From the NCBI GenBank assembly GCA_029244465.1, contig JAQWQN010000128.1:1-25045 (forward strand): 25,045 nucleotides of DNA, in the 5' to 3' direction. The stretch is from Pseudomonadales bacterium. Lineage in GTDB: Bacteria > Pseudomonadota > Gammaproteobacteria > Pseudomonadales > Azotimanducaceae. The notes beneath the pieces were generated by a model. That model had not been told where the DNA came from, made no database searches, and saw nothing but the letters and a program-made list of their open reading frames with translations. Made by a program: the position numbers and the translations under genes. Positions 8,766-15,924 of the stretch are shown here, in pieces; the first letter of the stretch is position 1, and each line of letters opens with the position of its first letter.

Positions 8766-9746
8766 GTGGACTACAATACCGGTCACGCGACCAGTCAGGC
8801 GATAGATGCTTCGGTGTCGGTAAAAGAAGCCGTTGCCTACACGGATTTGGTGGCTGCAATGGGCACCGGGCTGAACAGGCAAGAGGTTGATTTTTTTAAG
8901 CGCAATGGCTATCTCGTGAAACGGGGTGTTATTCGCGATGACCAACTCTTTGCTAACGTGGTCGATCACCTCTGGGCTAACGTGCCGCGCGATATTTTGG
9001 TTCGTGATGATCCTGACTCTTGGCTGAACTCACCGCACAAGCAATGGACCGAGTTTGACCATGCAAAGGTTGGGCTACTGCACCACGGTAACTGGAAAAT
9101 GCGATCAGCCGCTCGCATTGGCAAGGAGTTATTTTTGGTCGAAGGTATCGCACGCCATCCTTCGATGTTGCGAGTGGTTGAACAGTTTATAGGCAGGCCG
9201 CTGAAGTCGCTGAATAGGGTGCGTGGTGTGTACGCCATCTTGCCAAAACCGCAGCACGTGACGGGCGTCTTGGGCCCGCACAGCGACTACGCAGCTGGGC
9301 AGCTTGGCGCCATGGTCGTGGCGGGGGAAATGCCCGCCGGATCGGGTGGCTTCACGGTTTGGCCGGGTTCTCACATCCGTTTGCATGAGAGTTGGGACAC
9401 CTGTTTTGGGTCCTCGATAACAGACAGCCGAGTGCGGGCATATCGCAAACGTCGTGACGAGATCCTATCGGATACGGTACCTGTCGAAACACATGGCCAC
9501 CCTGGCGACGTCATATTTTGGCATCATCGATTACTGCATTCTGCGGGCATCAACCGAACTGCAGATGCTGGCTGTCCGATCGTGCGCATCATCGTGCCTT
9601 GTGATTATCAACGTGGTGATAAGAGCTTCTTCGACGATAACGAATATGGGCCCTCCGAAAAATATCAATGGTGGATAGATACCCGTAACTACCGTGAAGA
9701 CGTTGCCCCCACTGCGACTAATCTTTGGGCTGAGTGGTCGATTTAG
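8766..9746 (+). CDS. Phytanoyl-CoA dioxygenase-like (PhyH) Fe(II)/2-oxoglutarate oxygenase, copy 1
   Basis: The 326-residue protein carries the PhyH pattern. The iron-binding HxD is H172-S-D174, the distal histidine is probably H258 in LLHSAG, and R264 probably binds 2-oxoglutarate. VWPGSH (198-203) and GDVIFWHH (247-254) are also typical. Such enzymes hydroxylate or demethylate small molecules or acyl groups using O2 and 2-oxoglutarate in the cytosol; the substrate is unknown. I give the GTG at 8766, 5 bp after the dehydrogenase stop. An in-frame ATG at 8859 starts closer to the domain (FFKRNGYLV follows), and neither has a clear Shine-Dalgarno site, so the first 31 residues are uncertain. 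The tight spacing suggests co-transcription with the PQQ dehydrogenase. Confidence 0.85.
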   Translation: MDYNTGHATSQAIDASVSVKEAVAYTDLVAAMGTGLNRQEVDFFKRNGYLVKRGVIRDDQLFANVVDHLWANVPRDILVRDDPDSWLNSPHKQWTEFDHAKVGLLHHGNWKMRSAARIGKELFLVEGIARHPSMLRVVEQFIGRPLKSLNRVRGVYAILPKPQHVTGVLGPHSDYAAGQLGAMVVAGEMPAGSGGFTVWPGSHIRLHESWDTCFGSSITDSRVRAYRKRRDEILSDTVPVETHGHPGDVIFWHHRLLHSAGINRTADAGCPIVRIIVPCDYQRGDKSFFDDNEYGPSEKYQWWIDTRNYREDVAPTATNLWAEWSI

Positions 9747-10201
9747 CGGTCGGCACTGACATCTGGTCTCGAAGGGCCGTTTTTGATCACATTGAGGCGA
9801 TAGCGGACTTAATTCTAGAATCGCAGTGAGAAATGGGTGCGCCCCGAATACACCCCTGTGGGACACCAGCTTACAGAAGCGCTTTGCAGTGTCCCGGCAA
9901 CACGTGGCTACAGTGATCGAGACAAAGTCTATTTTGCTGCGGAATGCCCCTAAGTGATCGCCTCGGGGTCTCCGCGAAGCGTGACAACGAACGCTGCACG
10001 TATTTTGTCACCGCGTGGTGGCGTGAACGCGGCATGGACAATGAATTGTGTGGGACGTTTGTCGGGTCAATGCCAGCCGTGAGCGTGTTCATCTGAGCGC
10101 CTCGACGTTCGCAACGCCTGTCTACAAGCGTTAGGCCTGCCGGTCATTGGTCTGAGCCGTCCTCAGGGACTGGCTTGCGCCAATGGCGGGGTCCCGAGTT
10201 A
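9747..10201. other. 455-bp stretch without a convincing gene
   Basis: I see no gene here. Open fragments on the plus strand look weakly protein-like. One of about 40 codons ends near 9951, and one of 50 codons (9944-10096) contains CTYFVTAWWRERGMDNELC, but they are in different frames, lack ribosome binding sites and match no family I know. They could be one decayed gene broken by frameshifts. The small inverted repeat CGCCA-A-TGGCG lies just beyond the 3' end of the Lin0512 gene but has no T-tract. Confidence 0.4.
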
Positions 10202-10537
10202 TTACTCGAAACAGACTAAAATAACGGCGTTAACGATCACCATCAAATCGGGACCGGTATCACTGGGCACGTCCAATCCGCCTTTTTCAGGCTCAACGGT
10301 CGCCGTGCCGTAGGGCAGTTCGGCGGCGACCGCGGCTTTATCGATTGCAGCAGGATCGCCGCAGCCCAGTTTGACGGTGATTTTCATATCATCGGGCGTT
10401 TTGTTGGTGACGCGAAAGAAATTCAAGCTTGAGTGTCGGATGGCATCGGCAACGGCCCGCTTGGCTGCCTTCGTGTAATCACCCCCGTGGACGTCAACGC
10501 CCATTCCCATTTCGGTTACGTACCGGTTTAGTGTCAT
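10202..10537 (-). CDS. Lin0512 family protein (small, function unknown)
   Basis: The 111-residue protein begins MTLNRYVTEMGMGVDVHGGD, the N-terminal signature of the Lin0512 family, which is widespread and about 110-120 residues long. It continues with DYTKAAKRAVADAIRHSSL, a helix rich in Ala and Arg, and then a conserved LGCGDP block (residues 58-63) and GTATVEPEKGGL. There is no signal peptide or membrane segment, so it should be cytosolic. No enzymatic role has been established to my knowledge. It stands alone, with no close gene on either side in its own direction. A weak GAGAGAAT lies 5-12 bp upstream of the start. Confidence 0.82.
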   Translation of the reverse strand: MTLNRYVTEMGMGVDVHGGDYTKAAKRAVADAIRHSSLNFFRVTNKTPDDMKITVKLGCGDPAAIDKAAVAAELPYGTATVEPEKGGLDVPSDTGPDLMVIVNAVILVCFE

Positions 10538-10867
10538 GTGAGATTCTCTCTATTATCGTGAAGCCATTTTATCGTCAGAATCGACGTATTAGACATCTAA
10601 TTTCCATTGGCTAGCCGTGCTGAGTCCGTCATCGTGCCTCATCTGAAGCGCTGCTCGAACGGCATGATGCCGGCGGTAATCCCCCCACTTGGCGTTGTTG
10701 ACGCTTGTCTTCGTGCCGCGATTGGGTGCGCGGGATGACTGTCTGCAATGGTGTATCCCAAGTAGAGATTTTTGCTCCTATGGATCGGCTATTTACCTTC
10801 CTGGCGACGACCCAGCAGTTCTTCCAAGAGCGTGACTCGTGTGGTTTCGGCGAGTTGTGAGATGGTT
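10538..10867. other. 330-bp gap between the PhoD-like and Lin0512 genes
   Basis: No intact gene is visible. On the minus strand, directly after the PhoD-like stop, a frame of about 29 codons (roughly 10789-10875) without a start reads like the end of a helical protein (LAETTRVTLLEELLGRR, then a stop). It may be a remnant of a deleted gene. The region should also hold the Lin0512 promoter near its left end; I cannot pick out good -35 and -10 boxes. Confidence 0.35.
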
Positions 10868-12502
10868 TTAGCGGTTGATTACAATGTCGTGATAGGGCGC
10901 AAGATTTTGTATCTCATGGGCTTGATTGGTTTCGCGCCGCCAGGCAAAGAGACGAACGCGAAGATGATCAGGGTACGCATCCACAATCGTGAAGCCGTTT
11001 TTTTCCTGGATTGGCGCTTGGTCGGTGAGCTGTAAACCGATTGCTGTGGTGGGCAGTGTTCCGCGTGCTCGCGACGGCCAGTAGGTGCCAGTGCCGAGCG
11101 GACCGGTAATCATTGTATTGACGGGGTTCGACGTCATGTTGAGATTGCCCGATCGGGTGATTTGGGCATGACCGGTGGCGTGTAGATCGCCACTCATCAT
11201 GACCGGCGGTCGTTTGGTTTGCTCACTCAGGGTTTTGAGCAAGCGCTGATGTTGTCGCCACCACCCCTGCTGCCACATGAACTTAGGCTTTTCATTGGTC
11301 AGGCGAAACTGTTTACCTTCTGTGCCTATTTGCGCGATTTGTTCGCCTTTATCGCCAGTATCGGCGACGTCCGGGTACCACTCCCGCCACTTACCGGCAC
11401 TCCAACCCATTGGGTGGGAAGGCAGGTGCAGGAGTTGGCGTATGTCTGGATTCGCGGTGCGCGCCTGCAGCCAGCGTTCCACGTTAGCCGGGATCAGACC
11501 GGCATTGACTCCCTTCAGGCTGAGATGACCGGCACAGTCGTACATCAGGACTTCTAGCAGATTCCCCCATCGAAACGTGCCAAAACTGGCATTGGTGCCA
11601 TCGCGGCGGTCCCCGGATATTGGTCGGGATCGCGCTGGATCGCGCAAGTAGTTCGGCAGATAAAGATTGCGCACGTAGTCGCTGAAGCGGACTTGGTAAT
11701 CGTAAGGCGGCAGCGTCACGAAACGTTTGGTTGCCTCATCGTTTTCGAAGTAATCGTGATCATCGTTGATAAAGTACGCAGGCGTCGAGCGTAACTTAAC
11801 GCCGTATAAGGGCTGTATTTGTTGTCCCGCAACGAGCTTCAAAACGTCTTCGTTGTTCGTGCCGGCAGCGGCCAGGGTGCGATCGAGCAGCCCGGCGCGT
11901 TCGTAGACTGCGCGTCCGCGTGCACGCCGCAGATCTGAGGTTGATTCCAGGATCGTACGTTGATCCCAGTAGATCTGATCGCCGATCGCGATCACCGCGT
12001 CAGGTTTGAACGAGAGGCCGCGATCCAAGAGGGCGCGGCGGGTCGTCATGGGTAAAAAGCTCGAGCCATCTCCTTCGGACATTAAAGGATGACCACCGGC
12101 GCAGGTGTAAACCAACAGTCGTGCGTGTTCCGGTCTGGCATCGGGGTGCGGGAACGTTTTCAATGGCCAGGGGTCACTGAGTCGGGTCGCCGAGTGTCCC
12201 TGTCCATGCCAGAGAGACAGTTCGTATTCCGTGTCTGGATCCAACCCCGCGGTATGGAATGTCCATCCAGTTTGTTCTGAGTCTCCAGGCAGGCCGGGTA
12301 TGAATTTCTCACCGATGCGTAACGTTGGATGGGGTTGCGTATCCCGGAAGACGACTTTTAACTGGATCTCTGAATGATTGGCGACGGGTAACAAATGCTG
12401 AACGCGGCCATTGGACCACTGCGTATTACCCTGCGCGATACCGGTTGCAGTCTGGGTGGCAACGGCGGCGAGGCTGCTTGCCAGAAAATGTCGTCTACGC
12501 AT
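10868..12502 (-). CDS. PhoD-like metallophosphatase, Tat-exported
   Basis: The 544-residue protein starts with a twin-arginine signal (RRRHFLAS at 2-9, then an Ala-rich stretch to about residue 24), implying folding and metal loading before export. The N-terminal ~120 residues look like the beta-rich PhoD_N domain. The catalytic part shows GDQIYWD (174-180), NDDHDY (246-251), HLPSHPMGW (359-367) and MSGDLHATGHA (436-446), which supply the Asp, Asn and His metal ligands of the PhoD family. PhoD enzymes are Ca/Fe phosphodiesterases and phosphomonoesterases acting in the periplasm. The exact substrate is open, and the family also includes enzymes with little alkaline phosphatase activity. It is transcribed away from the eight-gene cluster across a 182-bp shared upstream region, so co-regulation is possible. 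No good Shine-Dalgarno site is seen. Confidence 0.85.
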   Translation of the reverse strand: MRRRHFLASSLAAVATQTATGIAQGNTQWSNGRVQHLLPVANHSEIQLKVVFRDTQPHPTLRIGEKFIPGLPGDSEQTGWTFHTAGLDPDTEYELSLWHGQGHSATRLSDPWPLKTFPHPDARPEHARLLVYTCAGGHPLMSEGDGSSFLPMTTRRALLDRGLSFKPDAVIAIGDQIYWDQRTILESTSDLRRARGRAVYERAGLLDRTLAAAGTNNEDVLKLVAGQQIQPLYGVKLRSTPAYFINDDHDYFENDEATKRFVTLPPYDYQVRFSDYVRNLYLPNYLRDPARSRPISGDRRDGTNASFGTFRWGNLLEVLMYDCAGHLSLKGVNAGLIPANVERWLQARTANPDIRQLLHLPSHPMGWSAGKWREWYPDVADTGDKGEQIAQIGTEGKQFRLTNEKPKFMWQQGWWRQHQRLLKTLSEQTKRPPVMMSGDLHATGHAQITRSGNLNMTSNPVNTMITGPLGTGTYWPSRARGTLPTTAIGLQLTDQAPIQEKNGFTIVDAYPDHLRVRLFAWRRETNQAHEIQNLAPYHDIVINR

Positions 12503-12619
12503 GGTTATAGTCGAGCCTGAATTCCTTGCTCGCTAGATTGCCAGAGGCGCTCCTAGAGATGCAACGAGGCTACGTGGTGTAATTTCTACATTCTGCCTGT
12601 AACGTATTTTATGGCATAG

Positions 12620-12647
12620 TGCGCGGCTGTGCAGCGCTGGTCGCGCA
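12620..12647. promoter_or_regulatory. Nested inverted repeat ahead of the homocysteine methyltransferase operon
   Basis: TGCGCGGC (12620-12627) can pair with GTCGCGCA (12640-12647), eight pairs including one G-U, and the loop contains the perfect palindrome CAGCGCTG (12632-12639). It lies in the 182-bp region between the divergent PhoD-like and methyltransferase genes, 38-65 bp before the GTG start. A CATAGT just left of it could be a -10 box, which would put the hairpin at the very 5' end of the mRNA or over the start site. It could act as an operator or an RNA hairpin; I see no match to a known riboswitch. Confidence 0.4.
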
Positions 12648-12684
12648 GAGCAGCGATTTGGCAGAATTTGGAGGAGGTTAAGCC

Positions 12685-13551
12685 GTGACAGAGTTAACGA
12701 TTCTCGACGGGGGCATGGGTAGTGAACTCATTGCGCGAGGGCTCAGCAGCAGCAATGGCATATGGTCGGCGCAAGCGCTGGTAGAAGAACCGGAAAGGGT
12801 CACTGAAGTGCATCGGGACTACATTAAGGCCGGGGCACGGGTCATTATCACCAATTCGTATTCCACAATTCCAAGCTACCTCGGTAAGGCGGGATTGGCA
12901 GACGAGTATAGACGTTACACGCAACTTGCTGGAGAAATTGCCCGTCGCGCCGCGGATGAATTTGATGGGCAGGTATTAGTGGCGGGCTCGTTGCCGCCAT
13001 TGGGTGAAAGTTACCGCTATGACATGGCGCCCGCCGATGATGAGGCGTTGCCGATTTATAAATCCCTCGCCGCAACACTAGACCCCTACGTTGATCTATA
13101 TGTTTGCGAAACGATGGCTTGTGTGCGCGAAGCGCGCAATGCCGCGCAGGCTGCGGCAGAATCGGGTAAACCGTTCTGGGTGGCATGGACTTTGGCAGAA
13201 GAGCCTGGGACGGGATTGCGGAGTGGTGAAAGTGTTGCGGCTGCCCTGGCGGCAGTTGAACCGTTCAATCCCGCGGCATATCTGTTTAATTGTTCGACGC
13301 CGGAATCGATCACGCCGGCTCTCGGGCAACTGCGTGTGCTGACAGAAAAACCAATTGGGGTTTATCCTAATCTCTTGCACATACCAAAAGATTGGACCCT
13401 TGATAATGAAGTAGGTGCGGGGTTCAGCGAGTTGGCGATAGCAGATTTTGTCGCGTTCGCACGCCAGTGGCGGCAACAGGGTGCGACCATCATTGGCGGT
13501 TGTTGTGGCATCGGTCCCAACTATATACGAGCATTAACGGCAGGGGTTTAA
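12685..13551 (+). CDS. Homocysteine S-methyltransferase family protein (zinc-dependent)
   Basis: The 288-residue protein matches the homocysteine S-methyltransferase domain over its whole length: DGGMGSEL (8-15), the TNSYSTIPSYL block (57-67), and the three zinc cysteines C203 (FNCSTPE) and C273-C274 (GGCCGIGP). These enzymes transfer a methyl group from a sulfonium or betaine donor (S-methylmethionine, glycine betaine, dimethylsulfoniopropionate) or another methylated compound to homocysteine, giving methionine in the cytosol. Start is GTG at 12685 with a very strong GGAGGAGG (12670-12677) seven bases before it. It is the first gene of the cluster, and the next gene begins 2 bp after its stop. 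In this setting it probably disposes of a methyl group from the imported substrate rather than making methionine for general needs, but that is inference. The donor cannot be told. Confidence 0.87.
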   Translation: MTELTILDGGMGSELIARGLSSSNGIWSAQALVEEPERVTEVHRDYIKAGARVIITNSYSTIPSYLGKAGLADEYRRYTQLAGEIARRAADEFDGQVLVAGSLPPLGESYRYDMAPADDEALPIYKSLAATLDPYVDLYVCETMACVREARNAAQAAAESGKPFWVAWTLAEEPGTGLRSGESVAAALAAVEPFNPAAYLFNCSTPESITPALGQLRVLTEKPIGVYPNLLHIPKDWTLDNEVGAGFSELAIADFVAFARQWRQQGATIIGGCCGIGPNYIRALTAGV

Positions 13552-13553
13552 GC

Positions 13554-14462
13554 GTGGGTTTACCGGTCATTCTCGATACTGATATAGGTTTTGATGTCGA
13601 TGACGTTTGGGCGCTTGTTTTTATCCTGTGTTGCCCTGAGCTCGACGTTAAGCTAATAACTACGACGACCGGTGATACGGTCTACCGAGCTCGTATAGTC
13701 GCAAAAATACTGGCGATGATGGGTCGGGAAGATATCCGCATAGGCATCGGGATCCCATTGGATGACACGCCCCATACACATGATCGCTGGCTCGGAGATT
13801 ATGAGTTGAGTGATTTTGCCGGCACCGTGCTGCGCGATGGCGTTGGCGCTATGTGCGAGACAATTATGGCCTCGAATGAAACGATTTCGCTCGTCTGTAT
13901 AGGGCCGTTGCCGAATATAGCTGCAGCGCTCGCGCGCGAGCCAGAAATCACCAATAACGCCCGTTTTATCGGCATGCACGGCAGCATAAGAAAGGGGTAT
14001 TTGGGTGCGCCTAAGCCTATGCGCGAATACAACGTCAAACAGCACGCCCTCTCATGCCGAGCGGTTTTTTCGGCGTCTTGGGAGAAGATCATCACCCCAC
14101 TTGATACCTGTGGCACAGTCATGCTGGAAGGCGATCGCTTTGCCCGCGTGTTTAACGCGGCTGGGCAGAAGACTGGTAGCGCCATATCTATCGACAACCA
14201 CTTGCAATGGTTTGAAGCCGTCGAGGACTGGCCCTTACTGAAAGATGTAAACCCTCGTCAACAAAGCTCTGTGTTGTATGACGCTGTCGCGGTCTATCTG
14301 GCCTTCAGTACCGACTTTGTCGAAATGGAAACGTTACCCATCGTCGTGACACCGGACGGAAAAACGATCATCGATGAAGCGGGTGAGCCGGTCGCTTGCG
14401 CAATGGCATGGCGTGACAAAAATGCCTTTCTAGATTTGTTAACAGAACGGTTGGTGTCTTAG
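13554..14462 (+). CDS. Nucleoside hydrolase-family protein with an altered active-site histidine
   Basis: The 302-residue protein has the calcium-binding signature DTDIGFDVDD at 8-17 and the usual family blocks: IGPLPNIAAAL (116-126), REYNVKQHA (157-165) with N160, and the C-terminal conserved aspartate D243. Nucleoside hydrolases cleave the N-glycosidic bond of ribonucleosides. In well-studied members a histidine stands just before the last conserved aspartate and protonates the base; here that position is Y242 (LYDAVAV). The acid is therefore missing or moved, and the substrate may not be an ordinary nucleoside. Start is GTG 13554, 2 bp after the previous stop, with CAGGGG within the preceding gene as the likely ribosome binding site. 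An in-frame ATG at 13467 would overlap the upstream gene and adds residues without homology. The sulfatase follows after 2 bp. Confidence 0.85.
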   Translation: MGLPVILDTDIGFDVDDVWALVFILCCPELDVKLITTTTGDTVYRARIVAKILAMMGREDIRIGIGIPLDDTPHTHDRWLGDYELSDFAGTVLRDGVGAMCETIMASNETISLVCIGPLPNIAAALAREPEITNNARFIGMHGSIRKGYLGAPKPMREYNVKQHALSCRAVFSASWEKIITPLDTCGTVMLEGDRFARVFNAAGQKTGSAISIDNHLQWFEAVEDWPLLKDVNPRQQSSVLYDAVAVYLAFSTDFVEMETLPIVVTPDGKTIIDEAGEPVACAMAWRDKNAFLDLLTERLVS

Positions 14463-14464
14463 CT

Positions 14465-15859
14465 ATGTCGCAGCCCAATGTCGTTGTACTTTTTCCCGAT
14501 CAACTGCGTGCGTTATCACTGCCACTATTCGGTGAAACTCAAATTGAAACACCAAATATCGATCGCTTGGCGTCAGAAGGCACGCTGCTCACCCAAGCGA
14601 TCTCGAACTGTCCGGTTTGTACCCCAGCGAGAGCAATGCTTGTCACGGGGCGTTATCCGCAAACTACCGGTCATCTCATCAACACAACGCGGACACGGCA
14701 TTCCGAAATCTCGATCGCGGATGCCTTTGCACATCAAGGCTACAAAACTGCCTGGGTCGGTAAGTGGCATCTGCACACGGGCTTGTGGCCCGCGCTTGAC
14801 CGAATGCCGCAACATCCAGATTGGGTGCCGGAAGGCAGAGATCGACTGGGTTTCCAGTATTGGCGGGCGTATAACCAGCACATGGTCTACTTTGATGGCT
14901 TTGTGCATAAAGATGATTGGGACTATGAGCGTTGGGACGGATATGAAACCGACGGTTTATTGAACTATGGCATCGAGTTTATGGATGCCGCAGGTGACGA
15001 TCCGTTTTTACTCTTCCTTTCTCCTCATCCACCGCACTACACGCCATTTGAGTTTGCGCCTAAGAAATTTTACGAGATGTTGCCCGATGAGTTGGTGATG
15101 CCGGAGAATGTGCCGGCGTCCATGCAAGTCGCTGCCAAGGACATGTACAGGCACTACTTGGCTATGGTTCTTGCCGTCGATGAAATGTTGGGTCGGTTGT
15201 TAGACTACTTAGACCGGACAGGACGCGCAGATAACACGATTGTGCTTTTTGCCTCGGATCACGGCACGCAAGGCGGCTCACAAGGCGTAAACCCTTGGTC
15301 TAAAAAAAATCCCTACGATGCCTCTATCCACATCCCCGGAATTGTTCGCTATCCCGGGGTTATAGCACCTGGTAGCTCGACGGATACGGTGGTGTCGATG
15401 GTGGATTGGTTTCCGACGCTCTGCCAGTTAGCCGGTGTCCCCATACCACGCAGTGTGGAAGGCACTGGTAAAGCTGAGCAACTGCAGGGTGTAAAAGGCA
15501 CATCCGATAGTGCATTCCTCATGAATTTTTCGAAGTGGTTTGACTGGTTCCAAGATGGTGCCGAGTGGCGTGGGGTGCGTACCCAACACCATACCTATGC
15601 GGAGTGGTTAAACGGTAAAGTGGAGCTTTATGATTTGCAGGAAGATCCGTTGCAGATGACTAACTTGGCGGGTTCCGGTCATGCTCTTGAGCCGCGTTTG
15701 CAGGAAGAACTCCGCCAGCATCAAAAACAACGCCAGGACGAGTTGGTCGCGTGCACAGCTTGGAAGCACTGGCTTGATGACCAACGTCGGGTTGTACGAA
15801 ATTCGTTTGGTGAACTCAGTCATCCGGAAAGTAAGCCAGACTGGTCGCTTCTGCATTAG
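14465..15859 (+). CDS. Cytosolic type I sulfatase (formylglycine-dependent)
   Basis: The 464-residue protein is an alkaline-phosphatase-superfamily sulfatase. The maturation signature is C52-T-P-A-R56, where C52 is converted to formylglycine by a separate enzyme. Other active-site marks are the N-terminal PDQ (11-13, metal-binding Asp), GKWHLH (99-104) and ASDHGTQGG (263-271) with D265 and H266. There is no signal peptide, so it should act in the cytosol on an imported sulfate ester, as choline sulfatase does, rather than on polysaccharides outside the cell. The product is free sulfate plus an alcohol. It starts 2 bp after the nucleoside-hydrolase-like gene, implying translational coupling. 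The maturation motif CTPAR and the C-terminal ~130 residues do not let me name the substrate. No formylglycine-generating enzyme gene is present in the window. Confidence 0.9.
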   Translation: MSQPNVVVLFPDQLRALSLPLFGETQIETPNIDRLASEGTLLTQAISNCPVCTPARAMLVTGRYPQTTGHLINTTRTRHSEISIADAFAHQGYKTAWVGKWHLHTGLWPALDRMPQHPDWVPEGRDRLGFQYWRAYNQHMVYFDGFVHKDDWDYERWDGYETDGLLNYGIEFMDAAGDDPFLLFLSPHPPHYTPFEFAPKKFYEMLPDELVMPENVPASMQVAAKDMYRHYLAMVLAVDEMLGRLLDYLDRTGRADNTIVLFASDHGTQGGSQGVNPWSKKNPYDASIHIPGIVRYPGVIAPGSSTDTVVSMVDWFPTLCQLAGVPIPRSVEGTGKAEQLQGVKGTSDSAFLMNFSKWFDWFQDGAEWRGVRTQHHTYAEWLNGKVELYDLQEDPLQMTNLAGSGHALEPRLQEELRQHQKQRQDELVACTAWKHWLDDQRRVVRNSFGELSHPESKPDWSLLH

Positions 15860-15924
15860 CGGAAGCGACGCAATCATTGCTGCCACTGAGATACGTGCTA
15901 TTAGGTTGATTAGGTTTAATTGAT

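Noticed and set aside
12503..12684. SAM or SAH riboswitch ahead of the homocysteine methyltransferase gene
   Set aside because: The leader has nested palindromes, but I could not find the conserved cores of known SAM or SAH riboswitches.
14465..15859. Naming the sulfatase as choline sulfatase (betC)
   Set aside because: The cytosolic location fits, but no betA/betB genes or other choline genes are nearby and the residues seen do not decide the substrate.
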